In this document: positions 1 through 9,018 of the stretch, piece by piece | Numbering within the stretch: position 1 is the stretch's first letter | Layout: every line of letters starts with the position of its first letter | Source: Parcubacteria group bacterium | Lineage (GTDB): Bacteria; Patescibacteriota; Minisyncoccia; Phycocordibacterales; UBA2100 | Direction: 5' to 3' | Length of the DNA: 50,196 bases | NCBI GenBank assembly: GCA_943358385.1 | Contig: CALRGX010000008.1 | Span: 1-50,196, forward strand | Position numbers and translations under genes: made by a program | Notes under the pieces: generated by a model | What the model was told of the DNA's origin: nothing | The model's database searches: none | Seen by the model: only the letters and a program-made list of their open reading frames with translations

Positions 1-791
1 GCATACTGCCAAATTTTCTGCTCCAGCTGCAGGCGCATCTCAGCCTCCGAGAGTTGCCCTTGAAGAAGTCGTGCAATGTATCGATATTCAAGCCCTAGGG
101 ACTCCATACGTTCGTAGGAGAGACCTTCGGCATGCAGATGGAGTACTTCATCAACCATGCCGTTTGCGAGCCGCTCATTGAGGCGTTTTTGTATTTTTTC
201 TCTCAATACTTTCATATCTGGTTTTAGCCCGAGCCAGTGGACGCTATGAGAAAATGGCGACATGTCTTTTGTTGTTGCAGGAGGTGCCGCGGCAATCTCG
301 AGTGCGCGAATGAGACGCACTTTGTTGCGGCGTTCACTGTTATTCATGCCTTCTGCGCGCCGAGGATCTTGCATTTCCAACATCTCAAATAATTCGCCTA
401 CAGATTGTCCTGCAAGTGTGTCGCGCAGTGCTGCATTTTTTTCCACAGACGCTGGCTGCACGAGACCAAACAGTGTGTCGATATAGAATCCAGTGCCGCC
501 AACCACCAGTGGCGTTTTCCCACGACGCACTATATCGTCCATCGTTGCCCGGGCATCCTGCGCAAAATCGTGCGCTGTGTAGGTCGCCTGTGGCTCCACT
601 ATATCTAAAAGGTGATGCGGGATTCCGTCCATCTCCTGTGCGGTCACCTTACCAGTCCCTATATCAAGCCCGCGATATACCTGCCGGGAATCGGCGGAGA
701 TGATTTCGCCATTGAGTTTCTTGGCCAACGCAATAGAGAGGGAAGTCTTCCCTGATGCGGTTGGTCCTACGATGGTAATGACGCGTGCCAT
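1..791 (-). CDS. miaA: tRNA dimethylallyltransferase (MiaA), C-terminus outside window
   Basis: Read by me on the - strand (no ORF-track entry because no stop in window): MARVITIVGPTASGKTSLSIALAKKLNGEIISADSRQVYRGLDIGTGK... with P-loop and ISADSRQVY motif. Confidence 0.93.
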   Translation of the reverse strand, partial: MARVITIVGPTASGKTSLSIALAKKLNGEIISADSRQVYRGLDIGTGKVTAQEMDGIPHHLLDIVEPQATYTAHDFAQDARATMDDIVRRGKTPLVVGGTGFYIDTLFGLVQPASVEKNAALRDTLAGQSVGELFEMLEMQDPRRAEGMNNSERRNKVRLIRALEIAAAPPATTKDMSPFSHSVHWLGLKPDMKVLREKIQKRLNERLANGMVDEVLHLHAEGLSYERMESLGLEYRYIARLLQGQLSEAEMRLQLEQKIWQY

Positions 792-810
792 ACCCGCACC
801 CTAAAAGAGA

Positions 811-839
811 ATGCACCGTGCCGCAAGGGCACGGTGCAT
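811..839. terminator. strong hairpin between miaA and pyrE
   Basis: atgcaccgtgcc-gcaag-ggcacggtgcat inverted repeat. Confidence 0.6.
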
Positions 840-850
840 CAACGTCAGCG

Positions 851-1537
851 TTACTGCGCGAGATAGCGCTTAATAGCTTGGGCGTCGTCTTCGGTGATCA
901 TCTTCTGCTCTCGGTACACCGCGAGCATGTCGCTGATTGAAAGGACCGATGCCAGCGGAACATCAGGCTTGGATAATTTGCGGATGCCTGATTTGCTGCG
1001 ATCCAGATAGACGCCAATACCTGCCACTTTGTGTCCTGCATTCAAAAGCGCCTCCGCCGCCATCTCTTTCATTGTCTTTGAGGTGACGAGGTCGTCGATG
1101 AGGAGGACATGCTTGGCTTCCATCGAGCCGTTCGTTGCCGATGAATCGGTATGTACACGAAGGCGGCGCAAACCTTTGCTGTCTTCGGACTTCATAAGCG
1201 AGACGTGAGCAACCGGACTTCTGATGTCGTGCAGGTAGCGTTCGGCAGCTTGAGCGAATGGACGGCCCGCATTTGGGATACCAGCGATGGCGTCAAAACG
1301 TATGTGACGTTTCGCCACTGCTTGCACGATCTCAATCGCGATACCACGCACCAGGTCGTCTGTGAGCGGCCCAGGTTTGGGGTTGCTGTCGGTCCGCAGG
1401 TTCAAATAGAACGGCGAGAGTGGTGCGTGCGGATTCTTGTCGTGCAGGGACAGGCGAAAGCCCTCCTTGGTGTCGACCTTGAACGCGCCTACACGCATGA
1501 GACTCATAACGAGTTGTTGCTGGCACTTGGTGAGCAT
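851..1537 (-). CDS. pyrE: orotate phosphoribosyltransferase
   Basis: PRPP-binding type VLLIDDLVTSKTM motif and overall OPRTase-like sequence; SD ggagg upstream. Confidence 0.85.
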   Translation of the reverse strand: MLTKCQQQLVMSLMRVGAFKVDTKEGFRLSLHDKNPHAPLSPFYLNLRTDSNPKPGPLTDDLVRGIAIEIVQAVAKRHIRFDAIAGIPNAGRPFAQAAERYLHDIRSPVAHVSLMKSEDSKGLRRLRVHTDSSATNGSMEAKHVLLIDDLVTSKTMKEMAAEALLNAGHKVAGIGVYLDRSKSGIRKLSKPDVPLASVLSISDMLAVYREQKMITEDDAQAIKRYLAQ

Positions 1538-1618
1538 TGGTTTCCTCCAGTTCTGTGCAGTCTGGGCGACACTCTAGCATGCAGAATGGTGCGCTGCATG
1601 TGCAGCCAGAATAGAGTT

Positions 1619-1643
1619 GGGCGGGCACCTTTGGTGCCCGCCC
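1619..1643 (-). terminator. intergenic hairpin downstream of pyrF
   Basis: gggcgggcacc-ttt-ggtgcccgccc. Confidence 0.6.
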
Positions 1644-1684
1644 TGTATTTCTCTATCTGTCTGTATTCAGTATTTCCGGGAAGG

Positions 1685-2470
1685 CTAGATGTATCTCTGG
1701 GCGAGATATTGCCTAGCCTTCGCCTGCTGCCCTGCTGCAATGTTCTCGGCCACGCGCTCTGCGTTCCCGACCCAATCGTCGCTACCGAAAATATCGCGAC
1801 CACAGACGACGAAATCCGCACCCCCAGCGACAGCATCGCCAGGAGTCATCACTCGTTTCTGGTCATGTGTACTTGCTCCTGGCAAGCGTACGCCAGGAGT
1901 AATCCTCAAGAGCTTCTGGCGTTCGCCGACGTTCATGAGCTGCAGCTCATGTGGGGAACTGACGAGAGCATGCCCACCAGCACGAGCAAATCGCTCAGCA
2001 AAATGTGGCACCGTGTCCTCGACCTTCTCGTTGTAAGTGTCGAAGCATTCTTCATCCGATGTGTCGGTCAATACGGTGACACCGATGACCTGTGCCTTGC
2101 CTGCAAAGCGAACGGCCGCTTTCAGTGATTCCAGTCGTGCGGACGCGTGCACCGTGAATCCCCACACGCCCAAATGAGAGACGCTTTTGGCAAGACCGGC
2201 CATCGTGTTTTCGATGTCGAGCCCTTTGATGTCCCAAAAGATCTTCAGGTGTGGAAAGAAGTGCTGCAGATGCACGCGAAGGGCGTGACCAACGGTGATA
2301 GAGCTGCCCAACTCAATCGGCATATGCATTGCTTCCAAGCCAATCTTGAAGCCGCCCACGTGGGGAACCAACTTCTCGACGGCGTACTTGTCTTCCTTCG
2401 TGAATGAAGGACGATCCCACGCACAGAAAATCCGCTCGTGGGGTTCCAAATTCGCGTAAGCTGCTTTCAT
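1685..2470 (-). CDS. pyrF: orotidine 5'-phosphate decarboxylase
   Basis: FWDIKGLDIENTM (DxKxxDI) and C-terminal phosphate-binding ADFVVCGRDIF; start trimmed to MKAAYANL, with SD ggaggt. Confidence 0.88.
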   Translation of the reverse strand: MKAAYANLEPHERIFCAWDRPSFTKEDKYAVEKLVPHVGGFKIGLEAMHMPIELGSSITVGHALRVHLQHFFPHLKIFWDIKGLDIENTMAGLAKSVSHLGVWGFTVHASARLESLKAAVRFAGKAQVIGVTVLTDTSDEECFDTYNEKVEDTVPHFAERFARAGGHALVSSPHELQLMNVGERQKLLRITPGVRLPGASTHDQKRVMTPGDAVAGGADFVVCGRDIFGSDDWVGNAERVAENIAAGQQAKARQYLAQRYI

Positions 2471-2567
2471 CAGTACCTCCAAAGAGCCATTGTGGCTGGG
2501 GAGAGCATACCAATCATTTAAGAAAGGTCTAGAATCCAATCGACAAATGCGGTAGAATCGGTGCATT

Positions 2568-2655
2568 GCCAGAATGGCGTAATGATAGAGCCAGGCAGCG
2601 CAGACTCGCAATTGGTCAGGTTGCTTGTCTCGTGGGAGTGAGGTTGCTGACGAAT
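2568..2655 (+). pseudogene. degenerate tRNA-Leu-like sequence immediately upstream of the intact tRNA-Leu
   Basis: gccagaatggcgtaatgatag...tgtctcgtgggagtgagg resembles gccggagtggcgtaatggtag...tgtctcgtaaggggtgagg of the real tRNA; T-arm not preserved. Confidence 0.4.
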
Positions 2656-2736
2656 GCCGGAGTGGCGTAATGGTAGCCGCGCACGACTCAAAATCGTGTC
2701 TCGTAAGGGGTGAGGGTTCAAGTCCCTCCTCCGGCA
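2656..2736 (+). tRNA. tRNA-Leu (CAA anticodon)
   Basis: gccggag...ctccggc acceptor stem, anticodon loop CTCAAAA, long variable arm, ggttcaagtcc T-arm. Confidence 0.93.
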
Positions 2737-2741
2737 CAGAA

Positions 2742-2784
2742 AACAGTTGAGCCGAGAGCGTGCCTCTCGGCGATTACTGTTTTT
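2742..2784 (+). terminator. terminator-like hairpin after tRNA-Leu
   Basis: aacagt..gccgagag-cgtg-cctctcggc..actgttttt. Confidence 0.65.
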
Positions 2785-2911
2785 GCCGGGGCGGGACTTG
2801 AAAGGCGGAGCCGGTATACAAGACGAGCGCAGCGAGTGCTTGTCGGCGAGCCAGGGCAGGAACCACTTTCCCGAGCGCGGAGCATGCGAGGGATTAGTGA
2901 GTTGCGCCAAG

Positions 2912-2927
2912 CCTCCTCCGGCACAGA
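2912..2927 (+). repeat. 16-nt direct repeat of the tRNA-Leu 3' end
   Basis: cctcctccggcacaga identical to 2725-2740. Confidence 0.75.
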
Positions 2928-3011
2928 GCCAAGCGATAGGGCGGAGAGAAAAGTGGCTGGTCTCTGTAAACGGGTGGAAAACTGGGCACGGGTGCATGAT
3001 ATACTCGCGCC

Positions 3012-4010
3012 ATGGACAACGATAATCGTTACTATTCCAACTCGATTTTCTGGGTAGAGGTGGAACGCATCAAGCCAAACCCCTACCAGCCGAGAAAGAC
3101 GTTCGATGAATCTAACCTGAATTCACTTGCTGAATCAATCCGCCAATACGGCGTTTTGCAACCATTGGTGGTTACTCGACAGGAAATAGAAATTCCAGGC
3201 GAAGGCATTCGTGTAGACTACGAATTGATTTCTGGTGAGCGACGTTTGCGCGCCGCGCGCATTGCGAAAGTTGCACAGGTCCCTGTCGTCATCCGGTCTC
3301 ATGAAGAGAGTGACAAGATGAAACTTGAGCTCGCTATCATTGAAAACCTCCAGCGTGAAGATTTGAATGCACTGGATCGTGCGAAAGCATTTCGCCAACT
3401 TGTTGAAAGTTTCAATCTCACCCACGCAGAAGTGGGCCGCCGTATGGGAAAGAGTCGCGAGTATGTTTCGAATACCCTGCGCATTCTACTTCTCCCCGAA
3501 GAAATGCAGCAGGCATTGGTAGATGGACGTATTTCTGACGGCCATACGCGCCCGCTCTTGATGCTTGCCGATAAACCGGAAGAGCAACTAGTCTTGTTTA
3601 AGGAAATCGTAGATAAAAAAATGACGGTCCGTGAAGCAGAGGCCGTGTCGCGCCGTGTGGCCGTAGAGCGGGCTCGCAAGCAGAACTTGCCGCCCGAGCT
3701 TCTGAATCTAGAAAAGGAGCTCACTGAAACGCTCGGCACACGGGTGCGCATCGAGCCACGCGAAAAAGGCGGCAAAGTGCTCATCGATTTCTTCTCATCG
3801 GAAGATTTGGCTCATTTGGTAACGGCAATCGCTGCGCGCCAAGCACATGCTGCCGATATGCCCAATTACTTGCCGCCACCGTCCGATACTCCCGTTTTGG
3901 ATAGCATGGTTGCTAACGATGCACCGCTTACTATAGAAGAAGTCGTCACCGACACGCTGACCCCAAAGGAAGAGGAAGATCTCTACTCAATGAAAAATTT
4001 CAGCGTTTGA
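3012..4010 (+). CDS. parB: ParB/Spo0J chromosome-partitioning protein
   Basis: IKPNPYQPRKTF, YELISGERRLRAA and NLQREDLNALDRAKAFRQL ParB N-terminal and HTH motifs. Confidence 0.93.
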   Translation: MDNDNRYYSNSIFWVEVERIKPNPYQPRKTFDESNLNSLAESIRQYGVLQPLVVTRQEIEIPGEGIRVDYELISGERRLRAARIAKVAQVPVVIRSHEESDKMKLELAIIENLQREDLNALDRAKAFRQLVESFNLTHAEVGRRMGKSREYVSNTLRILLLPEEMQQALVDGRISDGHTRPLLMLADKPEEQLVLFKEIVDKKMTVREAEAVSRRVAVERARKQNLPPELLNLEKELTETLGTRVRIEPREKGGKVLIDFFSSEDLAHLVTAIAARQAHAADMPNYLPPPSDTPVLDSMVANDAPLTIEEVVTDTLTPKEEEDLYSMKNFSV

Positions 4011-4067
4011 CCTGGCAGGACATACTTTCTATACTCGGCACTGGCATCAGCAAAAGGATTCACTACC

Positions 4068-4355
4068 ATGACACAGACGAGTGCGCATGCAAGCGTGCGC
4101 TGTCCATTTTACGGAGTCGGCCAGACGTGGGGGCTGATCCGCTGGGAGTGCAATCAGTGTGCTTTCAAGAACCTCCATTCGCCATGCGATATGGAAGTTG
4201 CCGGCGAACGTCCCGATTGGGATCGCTGTGTCCGCAAAAGCCAGACATCGCAATCAGAAATAGACGGCCTGATGAAGCAGACGCTCTTGAGTATGATGCC
4301 GCGCGAGCCGGACATACCATTCTCCCAATGGTTCGCGAAAGTTATGAGCCGGTAA
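4068..4355 (+). CDS. small hypothetical protein with Cys pairs
   Basis: 95-aa ORF, SD-like aaagga upstream, CNQC motif. Confidence 0.55.
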   Translation: MTQTSAHASVRCPFYGVGQTWGLIRWECNQCAFKNLHSPCDMEVAGERPDWDRCVRKSQTSQSEIDGLMKQTLLSMMPREPDIPFSQWFAKVMSR

Positions 4356-4397
4356 TCCCGCCGTGCATCGTCCAAGGCGCCTCGCTCTCGAGGCGCC

Positions 4398-5915
4398 TTA
4401 CTGTTGCCCCAATGCTGAGCGAATGTGCTTTTTCGCCATGGTGGTCTTCGCAATGTCGAGCCATTTCTTGCTCGGCTTTGCGCTCTCTTTTGTGGTGATT
4501 TCCACGATGTCACCGTTGCGCAGTGCGGTATCCAAGGACACCAACTTACCGTTTACTTTTGCCCCCGCAATATGGTTGCCAATATCTGAGTGCACCGCAT
4601 ACGCAAAATCGATAGGGGTTGCCATCAACGGCAAATCGATAGGGTCACCCTTGGGGGTAAAGACGAATATACGGTGCTCAAAGAAATCGTCTTTAATATT
4701 CTCCAGGTACTCGCTTGAATCAGAATCGTCTTCTTTAAATGCGGCAAGCTGTTGCACCCATTGGGGTACATTTTCGTTTCGCTTGGGGGTGGCTTTCGTT
4801 ATTTGGCCCGCTCGGCGTGGGAGGAATTGGCGAACCCATTCAGCACCCGAGCCACGGCCACCACTTAAGTAGCCGCTCTCCTCTTTGTATGAAAAGTGCG
4901 ATGCAATACCAAACTGTGCCTCTTTGTGCATCGCCTCGGTGCGCACCTGAATCTCAAGTGTGCCGCCATCACCCGTGTACACGGTTGTGTGAATACTTTG
5001 GTAGCCATTTGGTTTTGGGTTTGCAATGTAGTCTTTGATTTTGCCAGGCACAGGGCGCCAGTGTGCGTGAATGATGCCCAGAGTGTTGTAGCAGTCAGCC
5101 ATGCTGGGAACGATGATGCGCAAGGCGAGGATGTCGTGAATCTTGGTGATATCCCAATCTTTGCGCTCCAGTTTCTTGTAGAGACTGTAGGCACCCTTCT
5201 TGCGCGCTTCGGTGTGGAATTGGCGTATGCCCGCGGTAGCCATCTCTTTTTTCAGTGTGCGGTCGGTTTTTTCAAGACGATGCTCACTTTCTGTGTGGCG
5301 TTCCTTTAAATGTTTCTTTACTCGCTCGTATTCTGCAGGGAAGGCAAAAGGGAATACGGCATCTTCCAGCTCTGTTTTTAAAACACTCATACCCAAGCGA
5401 TCGGCAATGGGTGCATATATTTCGAGTGTCTCCATGGCGATGCGCTTTCGCTTATGTGGAGGCACGTGTTCAAGGGTTTGCGCATTGTGTCGACGGTCCA
5501 TCAATTTAATGATGAGTACACGGATATCTTGTGCCGTTGCGGCAAATAATTTGCGCAAACTTTCAGTGTGCCGCTCGAGCCCGCGGTAGCGCAAGGCACC
5601 AAGTTTGGTCACTCCATCAACAAGGCCGAGGATTTCATTACTAAATTCCTTTTCAATCGTTTCAGGAAGTACCCCCACATCTTCGATACTGTCGTGTAAA
5701 AGACCTGCAGCAATCGTGGGCGCATCCATACCCATATGTGCCAACGAGTGGCCCACTTCGGCAAGGTGCAGGAAATAAGGCTCCCCCGAGTAGCGTGTTT
5801 GGGCTTTGTGAGCGTCTCTGGCGAACGTATATGCCTTTTCAACGAGGGCAACGGATGCTGGCTCCTTCGCCTGCATTTCTTTGATAATACTCTCGAGAGA
5901 TTTGACGGATGCCAT
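4398..5915 (-). CDS. RelA/SpoT (p)ppGpp synthetase/hydrolase (HD, synthetase and TGS domains)
   Basis: HD motif LLHDSIED, synthetase YQSIHTTV, TGS FVFTPKGDPIDLPLMATPIDFAYAVHSDIG. Confidence 0.93.
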   Translation of the reverse strand: MASVKSLESIIKEMQAKEPASVALVEKAYTFARDAHKAQTRYSGEPYFLHLAEVGHSLAHMGMDAPTIAAGLLHDSIEDVGVLPETIEKEFSNEILGLVDGVTKLGALRYRGLERHTESLRKLFAATAQDIRVLIIKLMDRRHNAQTLEHVPPHKRKRIAMETLEIYAPIADRLGMSVLKTELEDAVFPFAFPAEYERVKKHLKERHTESEHRLEKTDRTLKKEMATAGIRQFHTEARKKGAYSLYKKLERKDWDITKIHDILALRIIVPSMADCYNTLGIIHAHWRPVPGKIKDYIANPKPNGYQSIHTTVYTGDGGTLEIQVRTEAMHKEAQFGIASHFSYKEESGYLSGGRGSGAEWVRQFLPRRAGQITKATPKRNENVPQWVQQLAAFKEDDSDSSEYLENIKDDFFEHRIFVFTPKGDPIDLPLMATPIDFAYAVHSDIGNHIAGAKVNGKLVSLDTALRNGDIVEITTKESAKPSKKWLDIAKTTMAKKHIRSALGQQ

Positions 5916-5963
5916 AAGAATATACATACTACGCCCCAGACTGTTTTAGGCAAGGAGGAAAGC

Positions 5964-6227
5964 ATGGAAACCCCATCGAGTCTCTCGATCCAAGATATGA
6001 ATGAAAGCGGTGCCAAGGTGGTCGCACTCATTGCACGGCTGCCCACACCCCCGCACTTTCGAACACAGCGACCATCGCCCGTCGGCATGACGGTCCGCGA
6101 GTATCTGGATCTGCTGAGCGCTGGCGACAAGGCCACGCACGCCTGCGGGTGCGGATGGAAAGGCACTGCCTCAGGAGACGCCGGCGCCTGTCCAGCTTGC
6201 GGCGGGGTAGTCACCCCTCAAACGTAG
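5964..6227 (+). CDS. small zinc-ribbon hypothetical protein
   Basis: METPSSLSIQDMNE...HACGCGWKGT..CPACGG; SD aaggagg. Confidence 0.65.
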   Translation: METPSSLSIQDMNESGAKVVALIARLPTPPHFRTQRPSPVGMTVREYLDLLSAGDKATHACGCGWKGTASGDAGACPACGGVVTPQT

Positions 6228-6250
6228 CGCTGTCAGAACAGCACCGAACC

Positions 6251-6276
6251 ACAACCACCTGCATGCAGGTGGTTGT
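6251..6276. terminator. perfect palindromic bidirectional terminator
   Basis: acaaccacctgca/tgcaggtggttgt. Confidence 0.75.
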
Positions 6277-6318
6277 TACTTTTTGGAGGCTGCTTTTGTA
6301 TTTTTTGTGGCGTCTTCC

Positions 6319-6379
6319 GTCTTATGCGGATTGTGGTTTGGGCAAGTTTTGTTGCTGCAACGCTCGGGAATTGTTTTTG
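6319..6379 (-). repeat. second, detached copy of the topA 3' coding end
   Basis: 61-nt copy of 6521-6581 with five differences spaced 3 nt apart; reads IPERCSNKTCPNHNPHKTEDATKNTKAASKK* into the terminator. Confidence 0.85.
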
Positions 6380-6510
6380 GTCACCGATAATTTTCTCGTC
6401 GCCACTCGAAAATTTCCGCGACCCCGACTCGCGATTTCGTGTGCTCACGAAATATCGCTCCGTCTCACAAAAACGAGCTGTGCAAGAAGCGAAGGCTTCT
6501 GGCTGCCAGA

Positions 6511-8691
6511 TTACTTTTCAGTCTTATGCGGATTATGATTCGGACAGGTTTTGTTGCTGCAACGCTCGGGAATTGTTTTTGTGCCATCCATCATGAGGGC
6601 GCTACAGATCTTGCAGATGTTGCCGGTAGGGCGGGCCTTAATGGCTAGTTTGCAGTCTGGGTAGTTCGAGCAAGAAAAGAAAGGGCCGAATCGTCCACGC
6701 CGTTCTACCATCTCTCCATTCTCTCGTTTGGCAGCAATACAATCTGGGCATTTGACGCCGGTGGAGTTGAGGAGTGCATCTTTCTTTATATATTTACACT
6801 TAGGGTAGCGCGAACAGGCGATAAATTTTCCAAAACGTCCTTCGCGCTCGGTCAGCTGGCCCCCATGCTTTTCAAAACACTCGGGACACGTTTCCCCGAT
6901 TTCTCGCGGCGGCTCGATGATCGAACCGTCTTCTTTGCGTGCGCCATGGCATTCGGGGAATTTTTTGCAGCTCATAAACTTTCCGTTGCGCGAAAGTTTA
7001 AATTCCATGGGGCCAGCACACAGTGGGCAGGGAAATTCTGCCGGGACATCACCAAGAGAGGTAATTTTCGCGATTTTCTTCTTGCTCTTCACTGCCTTCG
7101 TGAAGGGACCATAGAAATCTTTGAGTGTCTTCACGTACTCACGCTTGCCGTCAGCTATTTCATCCAGCTCATCTTCCATTTCCGCAGTAAAGGAATCACT
7201 GATGTAGTCTTTGAAATGTTCTTCAATAAAGCTCGATACCACGTCGCCGGTATCGGTGGGGATGAGGGTGCGGCCTTCCTTCACTACGTAGCCACGAGTT
7301 ACCAGTGTATTGATGATGCTGGCGTAGGTGGAAGGGCGCCCAATACCGCGCTTCTCCAGCTCCTTCACCAGGCCCGCCTCACTATATCTGCCTGGCGGCT
7401 GCGTTTGCTTGTGCTCGCTCTCGATACTCATCAGTGAAAGCTTTTCTCCCGCTGTCACTTTCGGCAATTCCACGTCTTCGCCGCGTGCTTCGGGATCTGC
7501 CAGAAGCCATCCTTCAAACACCACGCGTGATCCGTTGGCAGTAAATGCAGGAATGCCCGCTCCTTCAGCAACAGCAGTAATAGTGGTGCGCATTACCCGT
7601 GCGTCGGCCATTTGGCTCGCGAGTGCGCGGGCGCGAATGAGGCGATAGAGTTTCTTCTGTTCTTCGTTGCTGCCGGCAGAAAGTTTGCGTGGGTCGGTGG
7701 GGCGAATGGCTTCGTGTGCTTCTTGTGCTGATTTACTTTTGGTCTTGTATTCCTTTGCTTCTGCAAAGGTTGGACCGAACTCTTTTGTCACCTGGGAAAC
7801 CAAGGCTCCTTGTGCTTCCTTGGCTAGATTGGTTGAGTCGGTACGCATGTATGAAATGTGTCCTGCTTCGTACAGTTTTTGCGCGACCTGCATCGTGCGT
7901 GACGGTGAAAAACCAAATCGCGTGGAGGCGGTCTGCTGCAGTGTAGAGGTAGTAAACGGCGCACGTGTGGCGCGCTTCTGTTCCTTTTCTTCTACCGACG
8001 CAACGCCCCATGCACCTTTGCGCCCTGCGGCAAGGATGCGCTCTGCTTCTGCTTCACTACGTGGCTCTTCGACGCAGCTAGCTACAAAGAGTGCGTTTGC
8101 CTTTGTTTTAAACTGAGCGGCAAGCGTCCAGAAGTCTTCGGGGATGAATGCGCGAATTTCGCGCTCACGCTCCATGATGATGCGCAGAGCAGGGGATTGC
8201 ACACGGCCAGCAGAAAGCCCGTAGCGTACTTTTTGCCAGATAAGGCCGGAGAGGTCATATCCAAAAAGGCGATCCAGCACGCGGCGTGCTTCTTGTGCTT
8301 CACGCAGCTGTGTGTCTACTGGTCGCGGGTGCTTCAATGCCTCGTTTACTGCTGATTCAGTGATTTCATGGAAGACAATGCGTTGCGGCTTTTTAAGTTT
8401 AAGCGCCTGCGCCAAATGCCACGCTATCGCCTCGCCTTCACGGTCGGGGTCGGTTGCCAAAAGGACAGTATCTGCTTTCTTTGCGAGGGCACTGAGCTCG
8501 CTGATGATTTTTTCCTTGCCTTTTACGACGACATAATTCGGTACGAAACCTTTTTCAATATCAATAGCATTCTTACTGCTTTTTGGGATATCGCGAATAT
8601 GCCCCACGGATGCGCGGACGGTGTACCCCTTGCCGAGGTATTTTTCGATGGTTTTCGCTTTTGAGGGCGACTCTACAATTACGAGATGCAT
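6511..8691 (-). CDS. topA: DNA topoisomerase I with C-terminal zinc fingers
   Basis: MHLVIVESPSKAKTIEKYLG, LATDPDREGEAIAWHL, SYMRTDS, several C4 zinc-finger repeats. Confidence 0.96.
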   Translation of the reverse strand: MHLVIVESPSKAKTIEKYLGKGYTVRASVGHIRDIPKSSKNAIDIEKGFVPNYVVVKGKEKIISELSALAKKADTVLLATDPDREGEAIAWHLAQALKLKKPQRIVFHEITESAVNEALKHPRPVDTQLREAQEARRVLDRLFGYDLSGLIWQKVRYGLSAGRVQSPALRIIMEREREIRAFIPEDFWTLAAQFKTKANALFVASCVEEPRSEAEAERILAAGRKGAWGVASVEEKEQKRATRAPFTTSTLQQTASTRFGFSPSRTMQVAQKLYEAGHISYMRTDSTNLAKEAQGALVSQVTKEFGPTFAEAKEYKTKSKSAQEAHEAIRPTDPRKLSAGSNEEQKKLYRLIRARALASQMADARVMRTTITAVAEGAGIPAFTANGSRVVFEGWLLADPEARGEDVELPKVTAGEKLSLMSIESEHKQTQPPGRYSEAGLVKELEKRGIGRPSTYASIINTLVTRGYVVKEGRTLIPTDTGDVVSSFIEEHFKDYISDSFTAEMEDELDEIADGKREYVKTLKDFYGPFTKAVKSKKKIAKITSLGDVPAEFPCPLCAGPMEFKLSRNGKFMSCKKFPECHGARKEDGSIIEPPREIGETCPECFEKHGGQLTEREGRFGKFIACSRYPKCKYIKKDALLNSTGVKCPDCIAAKRENGEMVERRGRFGPFFSCSNYPDCKLAIKARPTGNICKICSALMMDGTKTIPERCSNKTCPNHNPHKTEK

Positions 8692-8752
8692 ACAATAGAT
8701 TGAAGGGTACACGCAAGGTGCGCGGGCGTACAGTACACGCTATCCCCATAAC

Positions 8753-8780
8753 TTGCAAGTTTACACAAATATGCTATAAT
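8753..8780 (+). promoter_or_regulatory. sigma70-type promoter TTGCAA-N16-TATAAT
   Basis: ttgcaa gtttacacaaatatgc tataat upstream of 8816 CDS. Confidence 0.7.
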
Positions 8781-8815
8781 GCAATTTGACTGAGCACTCG
8801 TAAAGGAGCATCACC

Positions 8816-8977
8816 GTGAGCGCAGTTCATCACCTTGCCGACCTCGCCTCCAATAACGAGAACTTGCCTCTCCTCATCGTCGTAACGTTGCTTTTCCCCT
8901 TCGCGATGCTCTTTGTGGGCAGCGCGGTGCAGAGCATGATTCGTGCGATGCCTCGGCGCCTGTTGCGTCGTGAGTGA
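8816..8977 (+). CDS. 53-aa single-TM membrane protein (GTG start)
   Basis: Promoter plus SD aaaggag plus VSAVHHLADLASNNENLPLLIVVTLLFPFAMLFVGSAVQSMIRAMPRRLLRRE*; absent from ORF track. Confidence 0.65.
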   Translation: MSAVHHLADLASNNENLPLLIVVTLLFPFAMLFVGSAVQSMIRAMPRRLLRRE

Positions 8978-8986
8978 GCAGCAGCA

Positions 8987-9015
8987 TGGCCGCCAGCACC
9001 TTGTGCTGGCGGCCA
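8987..9015. terminator. bidirectional terminator
   Basis: tggccgccagca-ccttg-tgctggcggcca. Confidence 0.65.
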
Positions 9016-9018
9016 CTA

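Noticed and set aside
1151-2128. 325-aa + strand ORF
   Set aside because: Lies antisense over pyrE and pyrF, with no coding-like motifs; shadow ORF.
2568-2655. a second functional tRNA upstream of tRNA-Leu
   Set aside because: No acceptable anticodon stem-loop with U33 and no T-arm; treated as degenerate copy.
2471-2997. minus-strand ORFs with RRRDLNPHPLRDTIL / MPEEGLEPSPLTRHDF peptides
   Set aside because: Translations of the tRNA-Leu region, a common spurious annotation.
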